Shown piece by piece: positions 24,675-34,312 of a stretch of DNA of 64,000 nt. The notes below the pieces were generated by a model, which saw only the letters and a list, made by a program, of their open reading frames with translations, was not told the DNA's origin and did not search any database. Every line of letters starts with the position of its first letter. Position 1 is the stretch's first letter. The stretch comes from Raffaelea ambrosiae. Lineage: Eukaryota; Ascomycota; Sordariomycetes; Ophiostomatales; Ophiostomataceae. Position numbers and translations under genes: made by a program. The DNA is taken from NCBI GenBank assembly GCA_002778195.1, contig PCDI01000006.1, positions 501,950-565,949 of the forward strand, written 5' to 3'.

Positions 24675-25823
24675 GGCGGCGGGGCGGTCGGCGAAGATGC
24701 GGCGGTAGGAGGCAGGCAGGGAGGAGCTGACAGTGGCGAAGTAAGACTTTTGCTGCAGGAAGGGGACACAGAATGACTGTGGTCGAAGGTGTCCGCGAGT
24801 GAATGCGGAGGTCACTCGGGGGGCTATGCGGGCGGCCAGGTTGACGATGTAGACAAGAAGCAGGCCGAGGCCGAAGAGGAGCAGAAAGGACAGCTTGCGG
24901 CGGCCTTTCCTTGGGGGGCTGGAGGGGCTGGACGGGGCCAGGGTGGGAGTGCGGGCAGACAGGATAGCGGCTAAATAGTCGGTGTGTGTAAGATGTGAGA
25001 AGGCGGCAGTGAGCAGGAGAAAAGGGCACTAGTAAGCTTGGGAAATACAAAATGCACAAACGTGATCTTGAAGAGACACGGAGGTAATCGTTGACGAGGA
25101 AAGCGAGAGAGCAAGAAAGGAAGGCGCAACCCAGAACAGGCAGGAGCTAGTGCGGGGCCAAGCTGCTGGAGCGAATAGCGGGGCGAGAGAATGGCACAGC
25201 TGGCTGGCGGCGGCATTGGCGATGGCGGGATGCTGCTCAACTTGGCAGGAGCGGCACAACATGAGGGCTTCAAGTTTAAGCCGAGAAGATATTAGTGTGC
25301 AGCCAGAGAAGGCTGGCAGCAAAGAGAAATTGGCACGCATTGCATGGTGTGGTGGACGAGCGACAAGGCAAACAAAGAGAATGAAAGAGAAACCCTTCCG
25401 AGGTACAATGCAGTCTTCAAGTGCAGGAACCGGTAAGCCTACTCGTTCGTCAAAGAAGGCGCGCGCCTCATGTGCAGCGGCGTACTACTACGTGGTCACA
25501 TCGACCGATGTTGATATTGGTCGTGTCATAGCCTGAGAGTCGGCGAGTGGCTCCCGAACAGACGATGCACACACGCAAACAAGGTGCAAGCACGCCTAAG
25601 CAAATTCCATAGTATTCGTCGCATCGACCTAAGCAAAATCAACGCCAGCCAAGCCCATGCTTCCGTATGTACACATTTTCCATAATGCCCTGTCCTCTGG
25701 GGACAGACCGCAGCCCGTTGGACCCGTGGATCACTCGCTGCCTCGTAGACACCTGCTAGTATCCTTTAAAACCAAAACAAGACCCCCCTCCCATCCACAT
25801 TCCTTCCGCTTCCGATCGTCCGC
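24675..25823. other. intergenic region with a coding-like upstream extension of prd1
   Basis: The minus-strand frame of prd1 remains open from its ATG back to a TAG at about 25010. Its proximal part (about 24675-24970) encodes a basic stretch, a ~20-residue hydrophobic segment and a basic/Ser-rich stretch, all in G/C-ending codons. A candidate splice acceptor (pyrimidine-rich, ending TTTAG) lies at 24971. Beyond 25300 no gene is recognised; the right end is the 3' flank of cdc4. Confidence 0.45.
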
Positions 25824-26367
25824 CTAGTTGGCGAGGATTGTCCGCACAAGATCTGTGTAGTTGACCTGGCCAGAGCTGGTGTCGACGGCCTTGAGCAGCT
25901 CGTCCACCTCGTCGTCGGTCATCTTCTCGCCCAGGTTCGTCAGGATGTACTTGAGCTGGCCGACGCCGATGAAGCCCGTCATGTCCTTGTCGAAGACCTG
26001 GAAGCCGCGGCAGTACTCCTCGGGCTCGCCGGGGTCGCGGAAGCCGCCAGGGCGGTTCAGAATGCGCTGGAAGGTCTCAAAATCGACTAGACAATAACAA
26101 AGTTAGCAATTTCGCGTTGTTTCCCACTTCTTCCTCGCCTGTCGCATCGTGGTTTCCATCTCGCTTCCATCTCTCCTCTCACGTACAATCGCCGCCAACG
26201 TTCTTCTCAAGATCGTGGACTTCGCTGAGAGTCGGGTTCTGGCCGCATGCGCGCAGCAGGTCGCCGAGGCTGTCGAGCGTTACGCGGCCGTTGCCGCGCT
26301 TGTCGAACAGGGAGAAGGCCTCCTTGTAGTTTGTGGAAGCCTGCGCGTCGAACTGGTTAGAAGCCAT
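25824..26367 (-). CDS. cdc4: myosin essential light chain, Cdc4 type
   Basis: EF-hand light chain that binds IQ motifs of type II (and V) myosins and is needed for the contractile ring in fungal cytokinesis. Exons 26367-26187 and 26086-25824 give 147 residues, close to the usual ~141. It starts YKEAFSLFDKRGNGRVTLDS and continues with LLRACGQNPTLSEV, then EEYCRGFQVFDKDMTGFIGV and ends VNYTDLVRTILAN, a pattern diagnostic for Cdc4/Mlc1 rather than calmodulin. The EF-hand loops lack several calcium ligands, as is normal for myosin light chains. The intron splits the codon for Phe in DFDFETFQ. A further small N-terminal exon is not excluded but not needed. Confidence 0.93.
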
Positions 26368-27934
26368 GGTTGTGGACGTGATGCGATAGGCACAGAGACG
26401 CAGAGAGCAAAGTTGCGAAATATGGGCAGATGAGCAGATGGGCAGGTGCACAAAAATCGAGCGAGTCGAAGGGGGAAAAAATCGAGGGAAAACAAAGACA
26501 GATGCTGTTGACAAGATTTGGCAATATTTCACCCCTTTGAGCTCCACCACTTTTCGACACTTTTGCCACTGTCCGCGCTAGCCAGTCCCTGGATTTAGCG
26601 GCGCCGGGGGGGGAATTTGCGGAATTTGGGGCTGCTCTCTGCCATTCTTGTTTACGCTGGCAACGGGTTGGCCGCCGTTGCTAGTGCGAATGGCGACGGC
26701 CGAATGGACCAAAAAGGCCGAACCCCAAATGCCCCCCAAGCTGTCCCCAAAAATGCTCTGTCTCTGGCCGGAACTGATTTGGTAAGAAGTCTTACTCACC
26801 ATGGTGCGTGCGTTTGGTAGTGGGGGGTTTGGTGCTGTGCAATTCGGACAAGACAAGGTCGAAGGAAAAGGCGACAACGTTTGGTTCTCGAGACAGAGTA
26901 TCGTCAGAAAGGAAGATGCTTCTCTTTTTTTGCTGTTCTTTGTAGGAGGAAGAAAAGCTAATGAGCTAGTTTTCTGCTCGGGAGTGAAACGAGGGAAACC
27001 GCTCTGATAAAAGGAAGGGACCAATCCGACCGTGCCAGCACTTGCCTTGCTCTTTCCCTGTCTGACTCCGCCTACTGGTCTGTGCCGTTATGCTATGGTA
27101 GAGGGGACAGATAACATGAGTCGCCACAGCAACGACCCACTGTTTACTTGTCTTGCCTGTGGGCTGTTGGAATTGATTGGGCTGTCGCCGTTCCACTTCG
27201 GCGCACAGGCAAAAGCAATCATGGAGTTCGGTTGACCGACATTTGCACGTTTTGGCACGGGAGTTATTCAGACATCGCAGTTCCACACAAGACAAAGACA
27301 CTGTAGTCTGTACAACAGTGTACTCGTTCAGCAGCCACCAGTTCCACCTAAACTGCGTACGAGCACGCGTTTGGTGCATTCGTTCGAGACTCTTGCAAAA
27401 GATGAGCTCAGAACTCTGCAACCAGCGAAAATGCACGCATGCTCTTCACGACCACAGAGTTCCAATGACGAGAACTGGGAGAGAAAGGTCCTCGCAGTTT
27501 TGTCTCAGATAACGTGGACCTGTCGCATGTAAAAAGGTGTGGAGGCACTGTGAGGATTATCTAAGCGGGTCTCTTACATGTAAACAAACGCGATAGCACG
27601 GTCCAATCATGGCTCCGCATTCTCCCATAATTCTGGACCCTGCAACACCCACCAAAACGCCTTCCGCAACCAACACCACCAACAACACGAGCATCGACTA
27701 GAGCTTGAACCACATCTCGCGCAACTGCCGCGTTCTCTCTTGATCCTCCCTTCCCAGGGACCATATGTGATAACCCACGACAGTATTTGCCGCGACTATA
27801 TCGACAGACGCACATCCGACATCGTGCTCTTGCCGTCTTGACGCGTCCCAATTCGACATTTCCCACAACAGCCACCTCTGCAACACCGCACTTCATATTT
27901 TGACTGTCCGGCCGCGGACATCTGCTCGCCCATC
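26368..27934. promoter_or_regulatory. divergent promoter region, cdc4 / bir1
   Basis: A 1.57-kb interval separates two divergent starts and is expected to hold both promoters. Open frames inside it show no family resemblance and no coding-like codon use. No specific binding site can be assigned. Confidence 0.45.
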
Positions 27935-29609
27935 ATGGACTCCGGCGAGTACGACGATCAGTACTTTATTTTCGAGAACCGTCTCGCGTCCTTCCAAGGG
28001 CCGCAACCTGTTGCCAAACGGAGAGCATCCAACACATCTGGCTCGCGAGCCCCCAAAACACTATCATGGCCACACAAATCACCTGCGGCCGTTGATGTAA
28101 GTTTTTTTTCCCTGTCGCTGGAATGTGCATTCTCAGTGTCCTGTCTCCTGTCTAATGCTCCCAGCTTGCACGAGCCGGCTTCTACTTCAACCCGCAACCA
28201 AGCAATCCCGACAACGTACGCTGTTTTCTCTGCCGCAAAGACCTTGACGGCTGGGAAGAGGACGACGACCCCCTCCAGGAGCACCTGAAACACTCGGGCG
28301 GATGCGGCTGGGCTATCTGCGCAGCCATTGAGCTCGAGCTGGGCGACGTGGCCGACGAGGACCCGCGTCTGCCATACCTGCTGGAGGCGCGCAAGTCGAC
28401 CTTTGCCGGGCGCTGGCCCTACGAGAGTAAGAAGGGCTGGAAATGCAAGACGAAGCAGGTCAGTATTCTTTTTATGCTTGCCATCTCTGGGACACCTCTG
28501 GGACACGACTGACATCCTTTTACAGCTCGCCGAAGCCGGCTGGAAGTACACACCCACGCTCGAATCCGACGACAACACGACCTGCGCCTATTGCCAGCTG
28601 GCTCTCGATGGATGGGAAGCGGGTGACAAGCCAATGTAAGCTGATCTGGGCCCACGAAGTCTTTTTCTTGTTTCTTTCTTCTTGTTTTTTGTTTCTTGTT
28701 TCTAACAACTTCTCAGGGATGAACACCAAAGACGATCCCCGAATTGCCCTTTCTTTACTCTCATCAGCCAAAACCCAGCACCTAAGAAGACGGCACGCGG
28801 TAAGACTGCGAGGACATCCAAGGTGGCCCGTCTGTCTGTCCAGTCGGTGGCGACGGCAGCCTCAGATGCGCCTTCGGTTGCCGATCCAGATGACAGCGGT
28901 TTGACTGTCACGTCCGTGGTTACCACGGCTACGCGCAAGAGTACACGGCCACGTAAGACGGCCGCTACCACCGCCAAGGGCCGGAAGACCCGGGCCAAGA
29001 AGGAGGAGCCCATCGAAATTCCCGATGACTCCGAGCCTGAGGCCGATGACCTGGCCACGGTCGAGCCGTCGCCGCCCAAGCCGACAAGAGGCAAGAAGCG
29101 CACCAGCGAAGAGCTGGAACAGGCCGAGACGCATGTCGAGGCACCGGCACCAAAGAAGAGGGCCACCAGAGCGCGTGCGAGCACGACTTTTAAGCCAAGA
29201 ACTGTCACACCCATCCTCCCTCCCAACATCGAAGCGAACTACGCCATGTTTGATCCCACGCCGCCGGAGGCAGATGAGGCAGCCATCGAAGCAGAGCTGC
29301 GGGCTCTCGAGAAGGACATGGAGATAGACCAGCCATCTCAGCCATCTCAGCCGTCCCAGCCACCCCAAGAACAAGAACAAGAACTTCTGGTCCCTAAGAA
29401 GGGCGGGCGGAAAACAGGAACACGCAAGGTCTCACGCAAGGTGTCCCGCAAGGTTTCTAAGCAGACCAAAAAGGGCAAGGCTGCCGCCGAGGCAGAGGCT
29501 GAGGCCGCTGCCGCAGCAGCAGCTGCTGAAGCTGAAGCTGAAGCCGAAGCAGCCGCGCAAGCACAAGTGGAGGCACAAAAGGCAGCTGAGGAAGAGGCGG
29601 CCGCTGCCG

Positions 29610-29642
<33 letters not shown>

Positions 29643-30922
29643 TTCCAGAGCCCGAGATACCCGAGCCAGAAGACATCGAGCCGGCCGAAGATGAGCTTGT
29701 TCGAGAGAAGGAGGAGGAAGTTGCGCCCGAGCCAGAGGAGGAGGTGGTCGAGCCAGAGCCAGCCCAGCCCGAGCCCAAGCCAAAGGCCAAGCCAAAGTCT
29801 AAGAGCAAAGCTAAGAGCAAGCCGGCGGCTCGGCATCCGCACCCACATCCACAGCCGGAGATTGATGACGAGATGGACGAGCTCCACGATGCCAGCATCG
29901 CCAGTATCGCCAGTATCTCTAGCACCGATACTGTCGTCCGCGGACCAGCAGAGCCGGTGGAGCAACTTACCGCATCCTTGTCAGCGTCAGCGCAACCGCC
30001 GAAGAGGGGCCGCGGAAGACCATCGAAGAAGTCGACAGAGTCAGCACGCGTAAGCAATGGCAAGACGGTCACTCCCATTCCTCCTCCTGTCATCCCATCT
30101 GCTGCGGCCACCGCAACTGCTCCTCCCGTGTCTCCTGCTCCTGCTCCTGCTCCTGCAGTAAGAATGGAGGTGGAGATTGCTTCCATGCCCGTGGCCGCGG
30201 AGCATGCCAAGGCTTCTAAGGCAGCCAAAGCTACCAAGGCCGCCAAGACGACTGCAGCAGAGAAGAGACGATCGCGGTCATCTGCTTCTGCTGCTGCTGC
30301 TGCTCCTCGGGCCCTTCCGTTGCCGCCCGCACCTCCAGCCACGCCGCCGAAGAAGCAGCTTCCGCCGGCATCGGCGGCACCCATCACGTCCATCACATCC
30401 GCCAAGCAAGCTACGCTGTCGCCGTCACAGTCACCGCAATCGTCTGATGCCGAGAACCAGCCGCCGTCGTCCAAGCCTTCGATGAGTGCGACGGGTGGGA
30501 AGCGCGTGGCTCTGGCGCCGGTACAGGCCATGACGCCAATGCGCGCCAATGCCATGTCGCCATTCAAGAACACTCCCTTCCGGGGCAGCCCGTTCAAGGG
30601 CAGCCCGTCCAAGAGACACTACACGCTGGGTGGTCTACGGAGCACCGTGCCGTGGACGGCCGTGGACGTGGACGCGGCCTTCTCCGAGATCACGGACAAG
30701 GAGAACGACGACAATGTAGTTGAGAGTCTGCTGGCTCTGCGGCGCCCCGGGGCGGATCTGAGCACGCCCGAGAAGGCCATGTCGGTGGAGGAGTTCATCT
30801 ACCACAATGCGGGCCAGGCCGAGCGGCTACTTAAGGACGAGTGCGAGGCGATGGTGAGCATGTTTGAGCGGCAAGGGACGCGGGCGATGCAGGTGATTGA
30901 GTCCCTGGTTGTGGAGGAGTAG
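27935..30922 (+). CDS. bir1: survivin-like BIR protein, chromosomal passenger complex (Bir1/Cut17)
   Basis: Predicted chromosomal passenger complex subunit that brings the Aurora kinase and INCENP to centromeres. Exons 27935-28096, 28165-28458, 28526-28635 and 28717-30922 give 923 residues. Two BIR zinc folds are intact: ligands Cys74, Cys77, His94 and Cys101 in the first, and Cys172, Cys175, His192 and Cys199 in the second. Introns fall within or beside both domains. The middle ~600 residues are low complexity: Lys/Arg-rich basic segments, an Ala-rich tract with Glu and Gln (about 29490-29640), Pro/Lys and Ser/Ala-rich parts. The final ~60 residues (MSVEEFIYHNAGQAERLLKD onward) are conserved-looking and predicted helical, fitting the C-terminal region that binds INCENP/borealin-type partners. 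Two BIRs plus a long disordered linker is the usual fungal form. Confidence 0.93.
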
Positions 30923-32247
30923 AGAGGGTGGTGCTGATTTCTGTCATCGACTGCGGTTGACATCTTGGGTGAATCTTGGATGACAGCTTGGATTGCTGTC
31001 GATGACCGGACGCATTTTGCCTTGCATTGCTGTTGGCATCGTGGATGACATCGTGGAAGACATCCTGGACGACATGTTGTATGGTTATGTGGGCAATCGG
31101 GGATGATTTTGGTGGATGGCTGCACGAGTTGCTGTATGCTACTGCATGCTAACAGCGTAGCTGACCGGTTTGCTTACCACGATTACGGTGTTGACTGCGT
31201 CTATTACGGGATTGGATGACAGGAGTGCATGATTGGATAAGGTCATTTTGGGGGGTTTTCACCTTTTTTTTTTGAGTTATGCCGAGTACGAGTGCATATT
31301 TTGGCGACTGACTGGTGTTTGGCGTGTTTGGTTTTTGGTTTTTGGTTTTTGGTTTCTGTAAGCTGTCAGCTGTAAGCTGGCAGTGGAAAGGGCAGGTTTT
31401 GCTTCATATTCGCGTTCCTAATTACTGTTCAGTCTCAATACCACCGAATGGCTGTGTGTGTTTGTCTGCCAGATCCCTTTTTCCCACCTGCCCTCGACGT
31501 CTTATGATGGTATTCGGGGGTGAAGATGGCACGTAATGCCGAGGCGTTGATTACGTTGACCTCGCGAGCACTCAAATCGGCGGACATCAAATGCGTACTC
31601 AGGGGACACTGTCTCCTCCAGGTTCATGGCGTTCCGACCATCCTTGGTGTGCGTTCTTCACAACCATATATCACAAGACATCTGGGGAGGCAGTCCAGAA
31701 GGGGACCCCTCTTGTCTGCTGACAGTGTATGGCAAGTCCATCGACTTTATTTGGCTTGATGGGAAGCGCATTCTCGTCCAACTCGCACAGCAAACAGCAG
31801 CGACCCAGCCCGATGGCTGCAACAGCACAGCCATTACCTCCGCTGTGCCTTGTCCACATGGGGGCGGCTGTCCCACGAACCGGCCGAACCGTCCAAAGCC
31901 CTCCCTCCAGCGGCCCGTTGCCCATCCGAGAGACTCTCCCAAAGTCACAGGGGGCCTCTCCCGACACAGCAAGAGACGCTCTGGCTCCTCCCGCCGCTCG
32001 GCACCCTGCCCATTCTTCCTCCACTTCTGTCGCTTCTTCTCGCCATCGTACTTTGTTCTCGCGCCAGATCCCTCCATTCTCCCGCCCCAGAGGCCCGGGC
32101 GCGGCTCTGGCTTCTTCCAATCATCTGCCGACCCGTATCCGTGGCCCGTTGTGGTACCCCGAGCCCACGTCTTGCTGGAAGCGTTTATGATGTTGGCACG
32201 CGCACCGGGCCAATCGGATTGGCCATGATCGATGTGCATGGCTCAGT
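30923..32247. other. intergenic spacer after bir1
   Basis: Holds a three-copy 12-bp tandem repeat (31037-31072), GGTTTTT repeats at about 31323-31356, and several overlapping open frames on both strands at 31500-32240, none with family resemblance. Confidence 0.5.
31037..31072. repeat. 12-bp tandem repeat (CATCGTGGATGA)
   Basis: Three consecutive copies of a 12-base unit, differing at one to three positions, with degenerate relatives on both sides. It lies about 115 bp beyond the bir1 stop. Confidence 0.75.
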
Positions 32248-32460
32248 ATGTGTGTGTATAACGATGGGTACCTGGATACGGAGCAGCTCCCAGACAATCT
32301 CCAGACGCTCTTCGACGAGCTGCATGGAGAGAAGAAGACGGTCAACGCGCGGACGGTCGATTGGCAGAAGGGCTCTCCCTGGGAACGACAAATGCAATGG
32401 CACCACATGATCATACTTGTGAAGAGGGCATTCCAGATAAGAGATACAGACGTAGGCTAG
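32248..32460 (+). CDS. small hypothetical ORF with coding-like third positions
   Basis: Seventy codons with a marked preference for G or C in the third position through most of the frame, unlike other open frames in this spacer. The product is charged (for example DNLQTLFDELHGEKKTVNAR) with a short Trp-rich part near the end. I do not recognise a family. It may be a real small protein, a last exon with an unseen upstream part, or a gene remnant. It would be convergent with, and only 67 bp from, the metallophosphoesterase stop. Confidence 0.3.
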   Translation: MCVYNDGYLDTEQLPDNLQTLFDELHGEKKTVNARTVDWQKGSPWERQMQWHHMIILVKRAFQIRDTDVG

Positions 32461-32527
32461 TCAAACCCCGAGACTCGTTTTCATTCTCTCTCCCGGCATC
32501 CAGATGTTCCCCCCCCCCCCCCCGATT

Positions 32528-33406
32528 TCACACCTCCAACGTCTTGTCGTTGTCGTAGCCTGGCACCTGCGCATAGGAGTAGCCTCTCTGGTTCGTCACC
32601 AAACGCAGCGGACCACTGTCGCCTCCCCGCTCCACCGTCACGTCGCAGTTGTAGTGCGTGTGCCCAAAGGCCCACGCCTTGACCTTGGCGCACTGGAAGC
32701 ACGCCTCACCGGACAGGTCCGTGGCAAAGGCGCTGCCGATGGGACTGTGGACCTGTCGGGGATCCAGCGTGCGCGGGTCCTGGGAGGGGCTCCAGTGCGT
32801 CAAGACGAGGATCGACTGCACGCGCTCCGCCGGCGGCGCCCGGTCGAGCGCGACGACCGTCTCGTTCAGCCAGGCCAGGTCGCGCTTGTGGGCGCGGTTG
32901 TGGGCGGCCACGTCCCAGTGGCCGTCGTCGTCGCCGTCGTCGTCGTCCTGGTAAAAGTCGTTCAGCCCCGTCGACACGGCCTCTTCCTCTTCCGGCGGAA
33001 TCCAGGAGAAGAGGCGGCAGCCGAGAATGGCCGTTCCAGAAAAGGAGGAGGAGCAGGAGCCGCCGCTGTCGGGCAGACGGTAGATGCCCCGGTCGAGAAG
33101 CACAAAGTCCCCCAGCGCGCCATCCTCTTGTCGTTGAGCCTGGAACTGCTGCACCCAGGACCGGAGAATGCGCAGGGTTGCGTCCCAGCCGCTGGCAAGG
33201 TACGTTTCGTGGTTGCCGGGGACAAAGAGCACCGCGCGGAACTGCCGCAGCTGTCGGCCGAGAAAGGCGGCCAAGTCGTCTTGGTGAGGCACGACATTGC
33301 CAATGTCGCCCAAGAGGGCCAGCACGGGGGCCCGGGGCACGATCTCAAAGGTGTCGTACGCTTTGGGTACCTCCAAGTGCAGATCCGACACGATCTGGAC
33401 GGCCAT
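32528..33406 (-). CDS. calcineurin-like metallophosphoesterase
   Basis: Predicted phosphoesterase with a binuclear metal centre; the substrate is unknown. Single exon, 292 residues. The metal-binding motifs appear in order: SDLHLE (Asp8, His10), LLGDIGN (Asp34), PGNHE (Asn65, His66), LTHWSP, and GHTHYN (His249, His251). An Asp/Glu-rich insertion (roughly residues 155-175) separates the halves. This short form, with a start only seven residues before the first ligand, matches a common group of fungal proteins related to bacterial Ser/Thr phosphatase-like enzymes. The ATG at 33406 is chosen because it places the first beta strand at the N-terminus; the frame extends upstream without similarity. 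A TATA-like stretch (33430-33452) lies just upstream of the ATG. Confidence 0.88.
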   Translation of the reverse strand: MAVQIVSDLHLEVPKAYDTFEIVPRAPVLALLGDIGNVVPHQDDLAAFLGRQLRQFRAVLFVPGNHETYLASGWDATLRILRSWVQQFQAQRQEDGALGDFVLLDRGIYRLPDSGGSCSSSFSGTAILGCRLFSWIPPEEEEAVSTGLNDFYQDDDDGDDDGHWDVAAHNRAHKRDLAWLNETVVALDRAPPAERVQSILVLTHWSPSQDPRTLDPRQVHSPIGSAFATDLSGEACFQCAKVKAWAFGHTHYNCDVTVERGGDSGPLRLVTNQRGYSYAQVPGYDNDKTLEV

Positions 33407-34312
33407 TGTAGTAGGGTGGTGGAGCAAGAAATATATACTATATATGTATATTATTATTCTGGGGCAGCTTCTTTTGGCACTTGCTGGTCGCCTTGCGATG
33501 GCCAGTTCTGCGGCTAGCCGTCGTATGGATGCAAACGCAAGGCTGCTGTGGGGCGGAACACACACATACATACCACAGGACGGACGTCAAAAAGTAAAGA
33601 ATACAACAAAGCATATCATATTCGTTTCAAAGAATCAGCTAAATAATGGCTGTACGCGTGTAGAGGTAAACTAAGAAATAAGATTTGGTTTCTTTTTGCC
33701 ATAGGCAAAAAAAATAGTAGGTAAATAAAGAATAAAAAATAAAAAATACGAAAATAGTGAGAACCATGAGACCGTATACGTCCAGGTAAGCTCGGATCCA
33801 ACTAGGAAAATATTGTGTCCCTTTTCATGGGTGTGTAAGGTAGGGGAGTAGAGAAGAGGTTTCTGGTACAGAGGTTTGTCTGAGAACACAACCTTGTACT
33901 GTGTAGAGAAACTCTTGAAGACCCCGTGAGCGAAAAAAGAGAATATTGTAAACGGTCGCAAGCGAGTGACGTGAAGAGAAAAGGGAGAGAAACAGGAAAA
34001 CGCATAACAAAAACATGAAAAAAGGCATGGACAATAGGAAAGTACAGGTATAAACCACACCGAAAACTCCCATCGGAACTTCATTAAAGCACAGAACAAC
34101 ACACAGAGAGAATACAGGAGAGAAAAGAAAAAGAAATGCCGAACACCGTTTTGTCGCAGAACGCCAAAATTTCGCAGGCCTTGCCGAAAAAGGGGGGGGG
34201 TGTAAGGGTGATGTCAATCACTCCTGTGGCTTAATTCGTGTCGACCAGTCAATCAAGGGATGGTATATAAAATGTTGGTATTCTGTGTCGACGCATGGCC
34301 CCTTTCGTGCAA
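33407..34312. other. intergenic spacer
   Basis: AT-rich DNA between two minus-strand genes: the leader and promoter of the phosphoesterase on the left and the 3' flank of the SH3 gene on the right. No gene is recognised. Confidence 0.55.

Noticed and set aside
29347..30612. 421-codon open frame antisense to bir1
   Set aside because: Produced by the Ala/Pro/Ser-rich codons of bir1 read on the opposite strand; composition is Ser/Ala/Gly only.
31500..32240. Overlapping open frames on both strands after bir1
   Set aside because: Three or more frames are open at once, as expected for GC-rich non-coding DNA; none has a recognisable domain.
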